The notes under the pieces were generated by a model. The model searched no databases and was not told the origin of the DNA. It saw only the letters and a list, made by a program, of their open reading frames with translations. Made by a program: the position numbers and the translations under genes. DNA of 64,000 bases from Actinomadura luteofluorescens (GTDB lineage: Bacteria; Actinomycetota; Actinomycetes; Streptosporangiales; Streptosporangiaceae): the NCBI RefSeq assembly GCF_013409365.1, contig NZ_JACCBA010000001.1, forward strand, positions 372,001 through 436,000. Direction: 5' to 3'. Shown here piece by piece: positions 1-8,876 of this stretch. Numbering within the stretch: the stretch's first letter is position 1; each line of letters begins with the position of its first letter.

Positions 1-1417
1 CGTGGACGTCGCCGTGGAGAGGCGCTCGCCGCCGCGTTCCGGCGCCGAACCGGGTCCGTCGACGATCGAGGCCGACCACGTCGTCCTCGCCACGGGCCTG
101 GAGGAACGCGAGCTGCCGTTCGCGGCCGGCGTCGCGGACCACCCCTGCTTCGTCCGGCACCCCTATTCCGAACAGGGGATGAAGCGGATCCTCGGCCTGC
201 GCCCGGACGCCGAGGTCGCCATCATCGGCACCCTGCTGAGCGCGTACGACTCCGCCTCGCTCCTGCTGCGGCACGGCCACACCGGAAAGATCCACATGAT
301 CTCGCGGTCCGGGCTGACGCTGCGCACCTACCCCGCCGACCACCGCCACCACGTCCTCGACCTGCCGGCTCCGCGGCTGAGCGCGGACGGGTACGAGGGA
401 TGCGACGAGCTCGTCCGGCTCCTCAGGGACGAGTGGGAGCGGGCCCGCGACCTCGTCGCCCGGCGGCATCCCGGCGTGGCGCCCGCGGTCGTGAGCGAGC
501 GCATCGCCAAGTCCTGGGAGCCCCACCTGCCCGAGGTCCTCGCCCGGATCCCCTCGGCCGACCTCCGCGCGCTCCTCGACAGGTACGGCAGCCTGCTGGC
601 CACGCTGCGCGTGAGCGCCGTCCCCGCCATCACCGAACTCGTCGACGCGGCGATGGCCGAGGGCGGGCAGGTCGTCCTCACCACTGGCGCGGTCGGCGGG
701 ATCACCGCCACCGAGTCCGGAACCCTGCGGGTCGCGGTGTCCGGGCCGGCGCCGGGACGGACGGTCGAGGCCGACCTCGTGATCTCCAACTTCGGGCGGG
801 AGACCGACTACGGGCGGGTCGGCTCGGCGCTCTGGCGCAACCTGCTGCGCGGGGGGCTCGCCGCGCGGCACCGGCGGACCGGGCGCGGCGTCGAGGTGGA
901 CGGCGACGGCTTCCTCCTCGGACCGGCCGGCGCGCGGACCGGCCCGATCACCGTGGTCGGCTGCCCCCGGGAGGGCGACGAGATCACCCGGTACGGCCGG
1001 ATGGGCGCGTTCACGTTCAACCTCGCCGCGATCAAGAACCACTCGGTCGGGGTCGCCGCGACGGTGCTGCGCCACCTCGAATCCCGCTACGACGAACCGA
1101 CCGAAACCGCGTCCAAGGCCATGAACCACGGCGGGGACGACGCGGTGCGCGCGGCGTTCGCCCGCGCGGTCCGGCTCGACGTCCGCCGGATGGCCGCCCG
1201 GCGGCGCCGCGACCGCGAGGACCTGGCGGCGCGCCTCGCGAACGGCCTCGACGTCCTGCGCGACGCCGTGACCGCCGGTGGCGAGGCCCCCGTGCCGGAC
1301 GGCGCGCTGCGCTCCGTCGTGAACGCCGCCGCCGCGGCGAGGCTCAACGACCTGTCGGTGACGCCGCGGGATCTCCGCTCGCTGCTCGAACTCGACAGGC
1401 CTCCGGAATCGGGTTAA
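1..1417 (+). CDS. FAD/NAD(P)-binding protein, 5' end outside window
   Basis: Flavoprotein of the two-dinucleotide-fold type (YdhS/HcaD-like). The frame is open from base 2 with no credible start, so the first nucleotide-binding fold lies left of the window; 471 residues are visible. An ATGLEE motif near residue 30 matches the ATG linker of such flavoproteins. It is followed by a second Rossmann strand-turn-helix (AIIGTLLSAYDSASLL, about residues 74-89). The last 100 residues are Arg/Ala-rich and helical. It should bind FAD and NAD(P)H in the cytoplasm; the substrate cannot be told. A PEP-utilising enzyme follows 158 bp later on the same strand, so the two may belong to one metabolic cluster reaching further left (inference). 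Confidence 0.75.
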   Translation, partial: VDVAVERRSPPRSGAEPGPSTIEADHVVLATGLEERELPFAAGVADHPCFVRHPYSEQGMKRILGLRPDAEVAIIGTLLSAYDSASLLLRHGHTGKIHMISRSGLTLRTYPADHRHHVLDLPAPRLSADGYEGCDELVRLLRDEWERARDLVARRHPGVAPAVVSERIAKSWEPHLPEVLARIPSADLRALLDRYGSLLATLRVSAVPAITELVDAAMAEGGQVVLTTGAVGGITATESGTLRVAVSGPAPGRTVEADLVISNFGRETDYGRVGSALWRNLLRGGLAARHRRTGRGVEVDGDGFLLGPAGARTGPITVVGCPREGDEITRYGRMGAFTFNLAAIKNHSVGVAATVLRHLESRYDEPTETASKAMNHGGDDAVRAAFARAVRLDVRRMAARRRRDREDLAARLANGLDVLRDAVTAGGEAPVPDGALRSVVNAAAAARLNDLSVTPRDLRSLLELDRPPESG

Positions 1418-1575
1418 CCGAAAAGGCGCATCGGCATTCGAGGGGTGCGTTCCCTTATCGACGGCTGCCACTCTCTAACCATGCTCCGCCCCGGGACGGG
1501 CCTGACCGCGAATCGCCCTTCGCGTGCGGTCGGGCCCTCATCGCCAACCGGGGACCGGCGAGAGAGAGGACGTCC

Positions 1576-2793
1576 GTGAGCCCTCGCGAAGTACCAGGGG
1601 TCGTGCTCGTCGACTCACACCAGCGATCCGTCCGGGGAATCTGCAATCGCAGTGGAAGACCGGTCGGCGACGCCATTCTGGTCGTCGACGAACTCGGCCC
1701 CGAACTCTACGACGCCATCATCACCAGTTCCGCCGTGATCTGCGCGAAAGGCGGCCGGACCGGCCACATGCAGTCCCTCTGCCGCTCGCGCGGAATTCCC
1801 GTGCTGCGGGTCGCCCCGTCCGAACTGGACGCGCTCGCCGGCGAGGCCACGGTCCTGCTCGACCGCGCGGCGGTCGTCCTCGGCGAGGCCGCACCGGCGG
1901 AACCCGCCCCGCGCTGCCCGGCCGCCGTGCTCGGCGACATCGAGTCGATCTGCGTGGTCGTCACCGACACCGCCGACATCCGGGCGACCAACGCCCTCGC
2001 GCCCCGCGTCGAGCACGCCGACTCCTTCTTCATCCGCGAGGAGTTCGTCTGCTTCTCCGCCGGCCTGAGCCCCATCGACGCGCTCCGGGCGGGAGCCCGC
2101 GAGGCCGAGCGCTACGGCGCCGCCGTGGCGTCGGAGCTGTGCCCGATGGTGCGCGAGCTCCTGCCCGGCCAGCGCCTGATCATGAGACTCCTCGACCTGC
2201 GCTCCGACGACGCCGCCAAGATCACCTCAGGGGACCACGTGCACGACGAGCCGAACCCCGAACTCGGCCGGCACGGCGCCCGGTGGCTGCTGCGGGAGCA
2301 CCGCTACCCGCACGCCTTCCGGGCGCTGCGCAGCCGGCTGCGGGACCGGCTGGGCGCGGACGCGGACCGGGTGCGCTTCGCCGTTCCGTTCATCAACGAC
2401 CGGGACGAGTACGTGCGGCTGCGGCGGTTCCTCGGCCTCGGGCGGGAGACGCCGCTCGCCGTCTTCGTCGAGACGCCGGCCGCCGTGCACTCGGCGGCCG
2501 ACTTCTGCGCCTCCGGGGCCGGCGAGCTGTTCGTCGGCACCAAGGACCTGATCCAGTTCTACCTCGCGGCCGACCGCGGCAACCACCTGGTCTCCTCGGT
2601 CTACCAGACGCGGCATCCGGCGGTCCTGGCCGCGCTGCGCCAGGCCGTCGGCTCCGGCCGCGCCGCCGGGACCCCGGTGCACGTGTTCGCGCTGGGCGCC
2701 GACCTGGACCACTACGTGCGGCACCTTCCGGTGCGCAGGCTCATGATGTGCGCCGCCGAGCTGCGGCACCTCGCCGGGCGGCAGGCGGCCTAG
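1576..2793 (+). CDS. Stand-alone PEP-utilising enzyme (mobile domain plus PEP-binding barrel)
   Basis: A 405-residue protein with the swivelling phosphohistidine domain and TIM-barrel of enzyme I/PEP synthase-type proteins. GTG 1576 is chosen because a GAGAGAGGA Shine-Dalgarno lies 5 nt before it. The mobile-domain loop reads GGRTGH with the candidate phospho-His at residue 64. The barrel shows LRSDDAAK, NPELGRHGAR, FAVPFIND, VETPAAV and GTKDLIQF, matching PtsI barrel signatures. It is shorter than PtsI (about 570 residues) and lacks the N-terminal HPr-binding helical domain and any N-terminal ATP-grasp domain. It therefore cannot be a normal PTS enzyme I or PEP synthase. No HPr or EII gene is near. 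It may move phosphate or pyruvate in a specialised pathway with the flavoprotein upstream (inference). Confidence 0.8.
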   Translation: MSPREVPGVVLVDSHQRSVRGICNRSGRPVGDAILVVDELGPELYDAIITSSAVICAKGGRTGHMQSLCRSRGIPVLRVAPSELDALAGEATVLLDRAAVVLGEAAPAEPAPRCPAAVLGDIESICVVVTDTADIRATNALAPRVEHADSFFIREEFVCFSAGLSPIDALRAGAREAERYGAAVASELCPMVRELLPGQRLIMRLLDLRSDDAAKITSGDHVHDEPNPELGRHGARWLLREHRYPHAFRALRSRLRDRLGADADRVRFAVPFINDRDEYVRLRRFLGLGRETPLAVFVETPAAVHSAADFCASGAGELFVGTKDLIQFYLAADRGNHLVSSVYQTRHPAVLAALRQAVGSGRAAGTPVHVFALGADLDHYVRHLPVRRLMMCAAELRHLAGRQAA

Positions 2794-2797
2794 CGCG

Positions 2798-3139
2798 TCA
2801 GCCGGCGCCGCCGCCGAAGGCGATCTCGTTGCCCTCCGGGTCGCGGAAGACCACCTTGGTCACGCCGTTGCCGTAGTCCTCGCGTCCCGCCGGCGGGATC
2901 CCCCGCCGGGCGGCCCCCGCGACCCGGTCATCGAGATCGTCGACGAACGCGAGCACCAGGGCGTTCCCCGCCCGCTCCGGGTCCTGCACGATGTAGACGT
3001 ACCGGTGCTCGGCCACCTCCCACACGGCCTCGATGTCGTTCGGCAGGAACGACGGCTCCGCGCCGAAGAACCGCTCGTACCAGGGCAGCGCCTCCGCGTA
3101 GTCGGAGACGGGGATGCCGGCGAAGAGATCGAGTGACAT
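2798..3139 (-). CDS. VOC (glyoxalase/bleomycin-resistance fold) protein
   Basis: Small 113-residue protein of the vicinal oxygen chelate superfamily. It has the beta-alpha-beta-beta-beta module with a typical start (AGIPVSDYAEALPWYERFFG) and the C-terminal signature FRDPEGNEIAFG. One VOC domain is about half a two-module enzyme, so it would act as a homodimer. The C-terminal E of DPEGNEI is a usual metal ligand position; the N-terminal His ligand is not evident, so it may be a binding or resistance protein rather than a lyase. It ends 4 bp from the convergent PEP-utilising gene. Substrate unknown. Confidence 0.8.
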   Translation of the reverse strand: MSLDLFAGIPVSDYAEALPWYERFFGAEPSFLPNDIEAVWEVAEHRYVYIVQDPERAGNALVLAFVDDLDDRVAGAARRGIPPAGREDYGNGVTKVVFRDPEGNEIAFGGGAG

Positions 3140-3320
3140 GTCGTTTCCCCAAGCGTCGTGGACGGGTCACCGGTGATGACCGCGGCGGCGCCGCGAAGTC
3201 ATCGGTGCCCGGCGGGTGCCCCCTTCCGACCCCCTTATCCGCCGTCCGGGCCGGTCGGGCAGACTGGCCACGCGGACCGCCCCGGCGTCCTGGCCGGAAG
3301 TCTCTCGGAAAGGGATCTCG

Positions 3321-4553
3321 ATGCGCGTCGTCTCCCAGGAGGATCTGGCACGGGTGCTGGGCGGGCTGCCGGGACGGCCCCGGATGGTGGCCGGAGGCAA
3401 CTTCGCCGCTCCCCGGCGGGCCCTGCGGATCCTGGACGCCGCGGTCGCCGAGTACCGCCTGTTCATGCTCAACGCCCAGACGGAGATGCCCGAACGCGAG
3501 GGCGTCGACCTGGAGACGCCCTTCGTCGGCGCCGGGATGCGCGGCCGCGCGAACCTGCGCTACTTCCCGTCACGGCTGTCGCTCGTGCCGAACCTGCTGA
3601 AGGACTCGCTGCCGCCGGACGTGGTGATCGTGCAGACCTCCCCGCCGGTCGGCGGGACGGTCTCGCTCGGCATCGAGGTCAACATCCTGCCCGCGGCCAT
3701 CGAGGCGGTCCGCGCGCGCGGCGGCCTGGTCGTCGCCCAGATCAACCCCCGGATGCCCTACACGTTCGGCGACGCCGTCCTGGCGACCGACGAGGTCGAC
3801 CTGGCGATCGAGGACGACGAACCGCTCGCCACGCCGGTCCCCCGGCCGCCCGGCGAGGTCGCCCACGAGATCGGCGAGCGGGTGGCCCGGCTCGTCCCGC
3901 GGGACGCCACCCTGCAGCTCGGCATCGGCGCCATACCGGACGCCGTGCTCTCCTCGCTCCTCGACCGGCGGGGGCTGCGCGTCTGGTCGGAGATGTTCAG
4001 CGACGGGGTGCTGGCGCTGGAGAAGGCGGGCGCGCTCGACACCGGGACCCCGATCACCGCGTCCTTCGCCTTCGGGAGCCCGGAGCTGTACGCCTGGGCC
4101 GACCGCAACGACCGGATCCGGATGCTGCGCACCGAGAAGACCAACGACCCGAGCCTCATCGCCCGCCGGCCCCGGATGGTCTCGGTGAACTCCGCGCTCC
4201 AGGTCGACCTGTTCGCCCAGGCCAACGCCAGCCGCGTCCGCGGGGCGATCTACTCCGGCTTCGGGGGGCAGACCGACTTCGTCGTCGGCGCGCTGCACTC
4301 CCCCGGCGGGCACGCCGTCATCGCCCTGCCGTCCTGGCATCCGCGCGCGGACGTCTCGACCGTCATCGCGCGCCTCACCGGCCCGGTCACCTCGTTCCAG
4401 CACAGCTACATCGTCAGCGAGCGGGGCGCCGCCACCGTCTGGGGCAACGACGCCGCCTCCCAGGCCCAGCAGATCATCGACAACGTCGCCCACCCGTCCG
4501 CCCGCGACGAGCTTCGCGAGCAGGGCCGGGAGCTCGGCTTCCCGCTGCGCTGA
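3321..4553 (+). CDS. Acetyl-CoA hydrolase / 4-hydroxybutyrate-type CoA transferase
   Basis: A 410-residue class I CoA-transferase-like protein. ATG 3321 is preferred over an in-frame start 105 bp upstream because GGAAAGGGA precedes it at a good distance. GIGAIPDAVL and WSEMFSDGVL sit where the family carries its CoA-binding loop and catalytic glutamate (the E of SEMFSDG). GFGGQTDFVVGA and VIALPSWHP follow, as in acetyl-CoA hydrolase/butyrate CoA-transferases of the Cat1/AbfT group. It would exchange CoA between acyl-CoA esters and acetate or 4-hydroxyacids in the cytoplasm. The acyl substrate cannot be read from sequence. It appears monocistronic, with a hairpin 29 bp after the stop. Confidence 0.85.
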   Translation: MRVVSQEDLARVLGGLPGRPRMVAGGNFAAPRRALRILDAAVAEYRLFMLNAQTEMPEREGVDLETPFVGAGMRGRANLRYFPSRLSLVPNLLKDSLPPDVVIVQTSPPVGGTVSLGIEVNILPAAIEAVRARGGLVVAQINPRMPYTFGDAVLATDEVDLAIEDDEPLATPVPRPPGEVAHEIGERVARLVPRDATLQLGIGAIPDAVLSSLLDRRGLRVWSEMFSDGVLALEKAGALDTGTPITASFAFGSPELYAWADRNDRIRMLRTEKTNDPSLIARRPRMVSVNSALQVDLFAQANASRVRGAIYSGFGGQTDFVVGALHSPGGHAVIALPSWHPRADVSTVIARLTGPVTSFQHSYIVSERGAATVWGNDAASQAQQIIDNVAHPSARDELREQGRELGFPLR

Positions 4554-4581
4554 CCCGCCCCGCCCGGCCGGGCATGCCCGA

Positions 4582-4606
4582 GGCCCCGGGCGGTCTCCTC
4601 GGGGCC
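4582..4606 (+). terminator. Candidate hairpin after CoA transferase
   Basis: GGCCCCG (4582-4588) and CGGGGCC (4600-4606) form a perfect 7-bp stem with an 11-nt loop, 29 bp after the CoA transferase stop. No T-tract follows, as is common in high-GC actinomycetes. Confidence 0.4.
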
Positions 4607-4753
4607 CTACGGCCCAGACCTTCGGAACGGCGCCGAACATACCGGCAGCGGCCGCGAACGCGCCGGCCGCCGCTTCACGGACGTCCCGGTTCGGCCTCGC
4701 GTGCCGGTCCGAAAGGCGCCCGCTCCCCGTCGGGCCCGGTCCAGCCCGCTCTT
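4607..4753. other. Intergenic stretch without recognised feature
   Basis: Part of the 345-bp gap between the CoA transferase and lcp. No convincing gene, repeat or RNA was seen here. The distal part of the gap (4754-4898) holds the lcp promoter and palindromes described separately. Confidence 0.4.
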
Positions 4754-4767
4754 CCCCGTTAACGGGG
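4754..4767. promoter_or_regulatory. 14-bp perfect palindrome upstream of lcp promoter
   Basis: CCCCGTTAACGGGG is a perfect palindrome 23 bp upstream of the -35 hexamer of the lcp promoter. The position would suit an activator or second repressor site. It resembles no operator that I can name with confidence. Confidence 0.35.
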
Positions 4768-4788
4768 CGTCGCGAGCGCGTGGACGGC

Positions 4789-4819
4789 TATTGGCACAAC
4801 GCCAATAAGGGTCTAGTGT
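4789..4819 (+). promoter_or_regulatory. lcp promoter with embedded operator palindrome
   Basis: TTGGCA (4791-4796) and TAGTGT (4814-4819) are separated by 17 bp and form a good sigma-70 type promoter. The inverted repeat TATTGGC-N5-GCCAATA (4789-4807) covers the -35 element and half of the spacer, the classic place for a repressor site. The same TATTGGC-N5-GCCAATA dyad recurs at 28068-28086 beside a hemoglobin gene. The regulator is not identified; TetR-type LcpR proteins are known to control lcp genes in other actinobacteria. Confidence 0.6.
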
Positions 4820-4898
4820 TCCGGTCAGCTCAGGAAACCCGGGGGTGTCCGGCACCGCGATCGGCGGGGCGCCTCCGGCCCCCAGGAGGAGCGAGGGC

Positions 4899-6140
4899 AT
4901 GGACAGACCCAGCAGACGCAACGTGTTGATGACCGGTGGGGCGCTCGGAGCGCTCGGCGCCCTCGGCGTCGCCTCGCCCGCGCAGGCGTCCTCGCGGTGG
5001 ACGTGGTCGCCGGAGGGCTCGGTGGCGGGCGCGGGCAGGGGCGCCGACCCGCGGTGGGTGTGGGACCCGGAGGTCGACGCGCTGGTCGCCTCGCTGCTCG
5101 ACCGGGGCGACGTGCCCAGGGTCAACGAGCTGCTGCGCACCTGGACCAAGAACGGCCAGCCGCTGCCGGACGGGCTGCCGGCGGATCTGCGCGACTTCAT
5201 GGAACGCGCCCGCCGGCTGCCGGCGTGGGCCGACCGGAGCAAGCTGGCCACCGCGTTCGAGTTCAACGAGAAGCGGGGCCTCTACCTCGGCGTCACCTAC
5301 GGCTTCGCCAGCGGGATGATGAGCACGGCCATCCCCAAGGAGGCGCGCGCGGTCTACTACTCCAAGGGCGGCGCGGACATGAGGGACCGCATCACCAAGA
5401 CCGCCAAGCTCGGCTACGACATCGGCTCCGAGACGGCGTTCGAGCCCGACGGCGAGATGATCGTGACCTGCGTCAAGACGCGGCTGGTGCACGCCGCGGT
5501 GCGGCACCTGCTCCCGAAGTCCCCGTACTGGACCAAGGCGGCCGACGAGAAGATCCCGATCAGCCAGGCGGACATGATGGTCACCTGGCACAGCCTGCCC
5601 ACGACCGTCATGCGGAACCTGGTCGGCTGGAAGGTCCCCATCCCGGCCGCCGAGTCCGAGGCGTTCCTGCTGTCCTGGCAGCTCGCCGGGCACATGCTCG
5701 GCATCCAGGACGAGTACCTCCCGAAGTCGTGGGACGAGGCGAACTCCCAGGCCGACCAGGTGCTGACGCCGGTGCTCGCGCCGACCCCCGAGGGCGTCAA
5801 GCTGGCCGACATCCTGCTCAACCTCGGCTCCACGATCGACGGCGGGATCCTCACCAAGCCCATCCTCGGCTCGCTCACGCGCTTCATGCTCGGCGACGAG
5901 ATCGCCGGATGGCTGAAGATCCCCCGGGACCCGCTGTGGGACCCGCTCATCCAGACCCTCTGGCCGCCCTTCGTCGCCGTCCGCGAGGGCCTCCTCGACC
6001 TCACGAAGGCGCCGAAGGAACTGCGGCAGCTCTACTGGGCCTTCGACGAGATCCTCCGCCAGGGCGCCCTGCTCTACCTGTCCGGGTTCAAGACGCCGAT
6101 CAGCATCGAGATCCCGCAGGCCAACAACCCGCACTACTGA
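4899..6140 (+). CDS. lcp: Latex clearing protein, Tat-exported rubber oxygenase
   Basis: A 413-residue heme b dioxygenase of the Lcp/DUF2236 (MpaB) family, which cleaves the double bonds of poly(cis-1,4-isoprene) outside the cell. ATG 4899 follows AGGAGG by 9 nt. Residues 5-10 (SRRNVL) form a twin-arginine motif, followed by a Gly/Ala/Leu hydrophobic run and AQA at 28-30, a signal peptidase site. Counting from this start, E148, R164, K167, T168 and H198 fall at the same numbers as the active-site base, the conserved Arg/Lys/Thr and the heme-axial His reported for Lcp of strain K30. This supports both the start and a working enzyme. Its own promoter carries an operator. A divergent cytoplasmic relative lies at 55026-56180. 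Confidence 0.9.
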   Translation: MDRPSRRNVLMTGGALGALGALGVASPAQASSRWTWSPEGSVAGAGRGADPRWVWDPEVDALVASLLDRGDVPRVNELLRTWTKNGQPLPDGLPADLRDFMERARRLPAWADRSKLATAFEFNEKRGLYLGVTYGFASGMMSTAIPKEARAVYYSKGGADMRDRITKTAKLGYDIGSETAFEPDGEMIVTCVKTRLVHAAVRHLLPKSPYWTKAADEKIPISQADMMVTWHSLPTTVMRNLVGWKVPIPAAESEAFLLSWQLAGHMLGIQDEYLPKSWDEANSQADQVLTPVLAPTPEGVKLADILLNLGSTIDGGILTKPILGSLTRFMLGDEIAGWLKIPRDPLWDPLIQTLWPPFVAVREGLLDLTKAPKELRQLYWAFDEILRQGALLYLSGFKTPISIEIPQANNPHY

Positions 6141-6192
6141 TCCGGCGGCCCCGGCCCCGCGACCTGCGGCACGGCGGTCACGCACCGGACGG

Positions 6193-8794
6193 TCACGTCG
6201 CGCTTCTGACGAGGTCGTGGACGGCCTCGCTCATCGTGACCGGGTCGACCCGGCCGAGCGGCACCGTGTCCCTCGGCTCGCGGGCCGGGGCCGGGCCCGC
6301 CCACAACGCTTTGATCTCCTGGTCCTCGCCCTCCCCGTACATGTAGTGGGCCAGGCCGGGGCTCAGTTCCGCCACGACGTACAGGCCGGCCGGGTCGCGG
6401 CGGGCGAGCCACCCGCCCGCGAACCCGCCGTCCGCGTCCACGGACTCCCAGCGCCCCTGCGAGTGGCCCTTGGCCTTGCCGTAGGGCAGGACGAGCCCCT
6501 CCACCCGGTCGAGCCGGTGCGCGGCGCGCTCGTCCTCGGTGAGCCGGTGGACGGGCCGTCCGAGCTGCTCGAACGGCTGGAGGATCTCGTAGTCGGCGAA
6601 GATCTCAGCCCAGGCGCGAAGGTCGTCGCCCAGCAGGACCGGATGGGCGATGCCGATGCGGGCGCCGGGCGCGGGGGTGAACGGGTCGTCGGCGACGTCG
6701 GCGTAGTCGCGGCCCTCGTCGACGCGGAACGCCGTGCCCGCATCGGTCGTCCACACCAGCCGGCGGACGATGTGCCCGAGCAGCGGGTGGTCGACGAACA
6801 GGGTCTGGAAGTCGTCCCGCGTCCAGGTCCGGCGGGTGGTCATGGCCAGCTCCAGGCGCCTGATCTCCTGGTCGGCGATCGTCCGCAGGTCCTTCCTGAG
6901 GCCGGTGAACAGGGCGTGCGCGGCCGGGGCGAGGGCCGGGTCGTCCTTCGGGCCGGGTTTGGGCGCGCTCTTGCGCACCTTGCCGTTCGCCTCCACGACC
7001 AGCGGGACGAGTTGCTCGTCGAAGGTCACCGTGAACCGCCGCGGGCCGTAGTCCAGGACGAGCGTGCCCCGCTCGTCCAGCCCGAAGTCGGGGACGGCCC
7101 GGTCGGCGAGGGCGGCGCGCGTCATGCCGCGCGCCGCGGCGATCTCGTCGATCGTGCGGGCGGCCCTGGCCTTGAGCCCCTTGTACCTGCCGCGGCGGGT
7201 CAGTTCGAACAGGTGGGTGAGGGCCACGTCGGAGCCGACCGCGGCCAGGACGTCCAGCGCGGCCGCGGCCCGGGCGGTGAGGCCCTGGCCCGGCCAGAGC
7301 CTGATCAGCGGGCTGAGCCGCCGCACCGTCGTGTCGTCGCCGATCAGGCCGAGCTGGGCCAGCGCCCAGTTGTGCCGCGTCGGCGCGCCGAGCGCCTGCC
7401 AGCGCTCGAACACCGCCCAGGAGAACTCGGCCAGCGAGTGCCGGTCGCAGAACGCGCGGACCTCCGCGGCCTCCGGCGCCTTCCGCGCGAGCAGCCCGAG
7501 CAGGCGCCGGGTCGCGCTCGCGGGCAGCGCCCGGTCGCGGCCGCGCGTGAGGACCCGCGGAAGCAGCGCCGGGTCGGCCCAGTCGGTCTTCGCGCCGCGG
7601 GCAGGCTTTCCGGCGAGCACGTCGGGCAGGTCGGCGCTGTCCGGGACGGCCGGACGCGGCAGCAGCGCCTCGACGCTCTCCTGAGGTACCGCCTCGGCCA
7701 GGTCGGGCCGGGCGTACAGCAGCCCGCGCACCGTTCCGGCCGCTTGCAGGCCCCGGGTCGTGTCGCCGCCGACCAGCGGGGCCAGCGCCCGGAGCGCGTG
7801 TTCGGGGTGCCGGTCGGCCGCCTCCTGCAGGGCTGCGGGCACCCCCTGCTCGCCCATGTGGTCGAGCAGGAGCGGGAAGACCGCCTCGTCGGCGATCCTC
7901 ACGAGCGCCCGCAACACGATCGGGCGCGCCTCATCGCGGTCGCGGACGTTCCGGAGCGCGATGTCGAGCAGTGGCAGCGCGTCCGTGCCCAGGCCGTCGA
8001 GCAGCGTTCCCATCACGGCGGGAGTGACCGGTATCCAGCTCAGCCCTCCGATCTGCGCCGCGCTGGACAGGGAGCAGACCAGGAACTCGAAGTTCGTGGA
8101 TCCGGAGGATCTGTCGGGAGAACCGTCCAGCCAGGCCGTCTCGGTCGGGACGAGGTAGGCCGCCACGCGCTGCCTCCAAGCGTCGCCGCGATGCCGTGAG
8201 AGGCATGCGACGGCGTCGTTGTACTCGTCGGCGGGCGCCGCGGCCAGCAGCGTGCGGAGCTTCTTCACCACCGCGTCCTGGGCGACCCACTCGCCGACCG
8301 GGAAGTGGTCGCGGTGGGTGGAGCGCCGGATCTCGCCGCGCCATCCCCGGGACCGTTCGCCGCCGATGTACGCGACGAGCCGGACGACGCCGCCGGACAT
8401 CGGCGTCGGGGGTGGCGGCACGGGGCCGGCCTCGATCGAGAACGCCTCGGTCACCGCGCAGGCGGCGAAGGCGAGCCCGTGGTCCAGCGCCCACGCGTCC
8501 AGGAAGGCCGGGCCGTCGACGCCGTCGAGGTACTTCACGGCGACGGCGGCCGCGGCGGCCCGCGCCCGCCGGGTCGGGCTCCCCGTCCAGCCACGCCCGC
8601 AGGGCCCGGCCGAGCTCCGGGTCGGTGCGCTCGTGCTCCCCCATCTCCTCGGCGATCGGGCGGGCCGCGAGGCCCCATGCGCGAGCCCTCTCCGCCGCCC
8701 CCTCGTCGAGGGAGACCGGCGGACCGGGGATGCCGCCGCGCCTCGGATGGATGTGCTCGTGCCACTCGACCGGGATCTCCACCGTCTCGCTCAT
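6193..8794 (-). pseudogene. DUF4132 protein gene interrupted by one frameshift
   Basis: The gene starts at ATG 8794 (MSETVEIPVEWHEHI) and its first 75 codons run in one frame. The remaining 780 or so residues, beginning near KYLDGVDG, lie in another frame. The switch is at 8559-8573, in a run of CCC/GGG triplets; removing one G restores a continuous Ala-rich helix. The long part has HEAT-like helical repeats. The C-terminal region carries the DUF4132 hallmarks: FQTLFVDHPLLGHIVRRLVW, a GARIGIAHPVLL segment and a final GGWLARRDPAGLYVVAELSPG. The function of DUF4132 proteins is not established. This may be a real one-base mutation or an assembly error. Confidence 0.75.
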
Positions 8795-8876
8795 GGCACC
8801 GCAAACTAGCGGCGGCGTCCGACACCGGGGACGGCGCTCGGCCACGGCCGGCGCGGGCTCCGGCGGCGCCCCGGGC

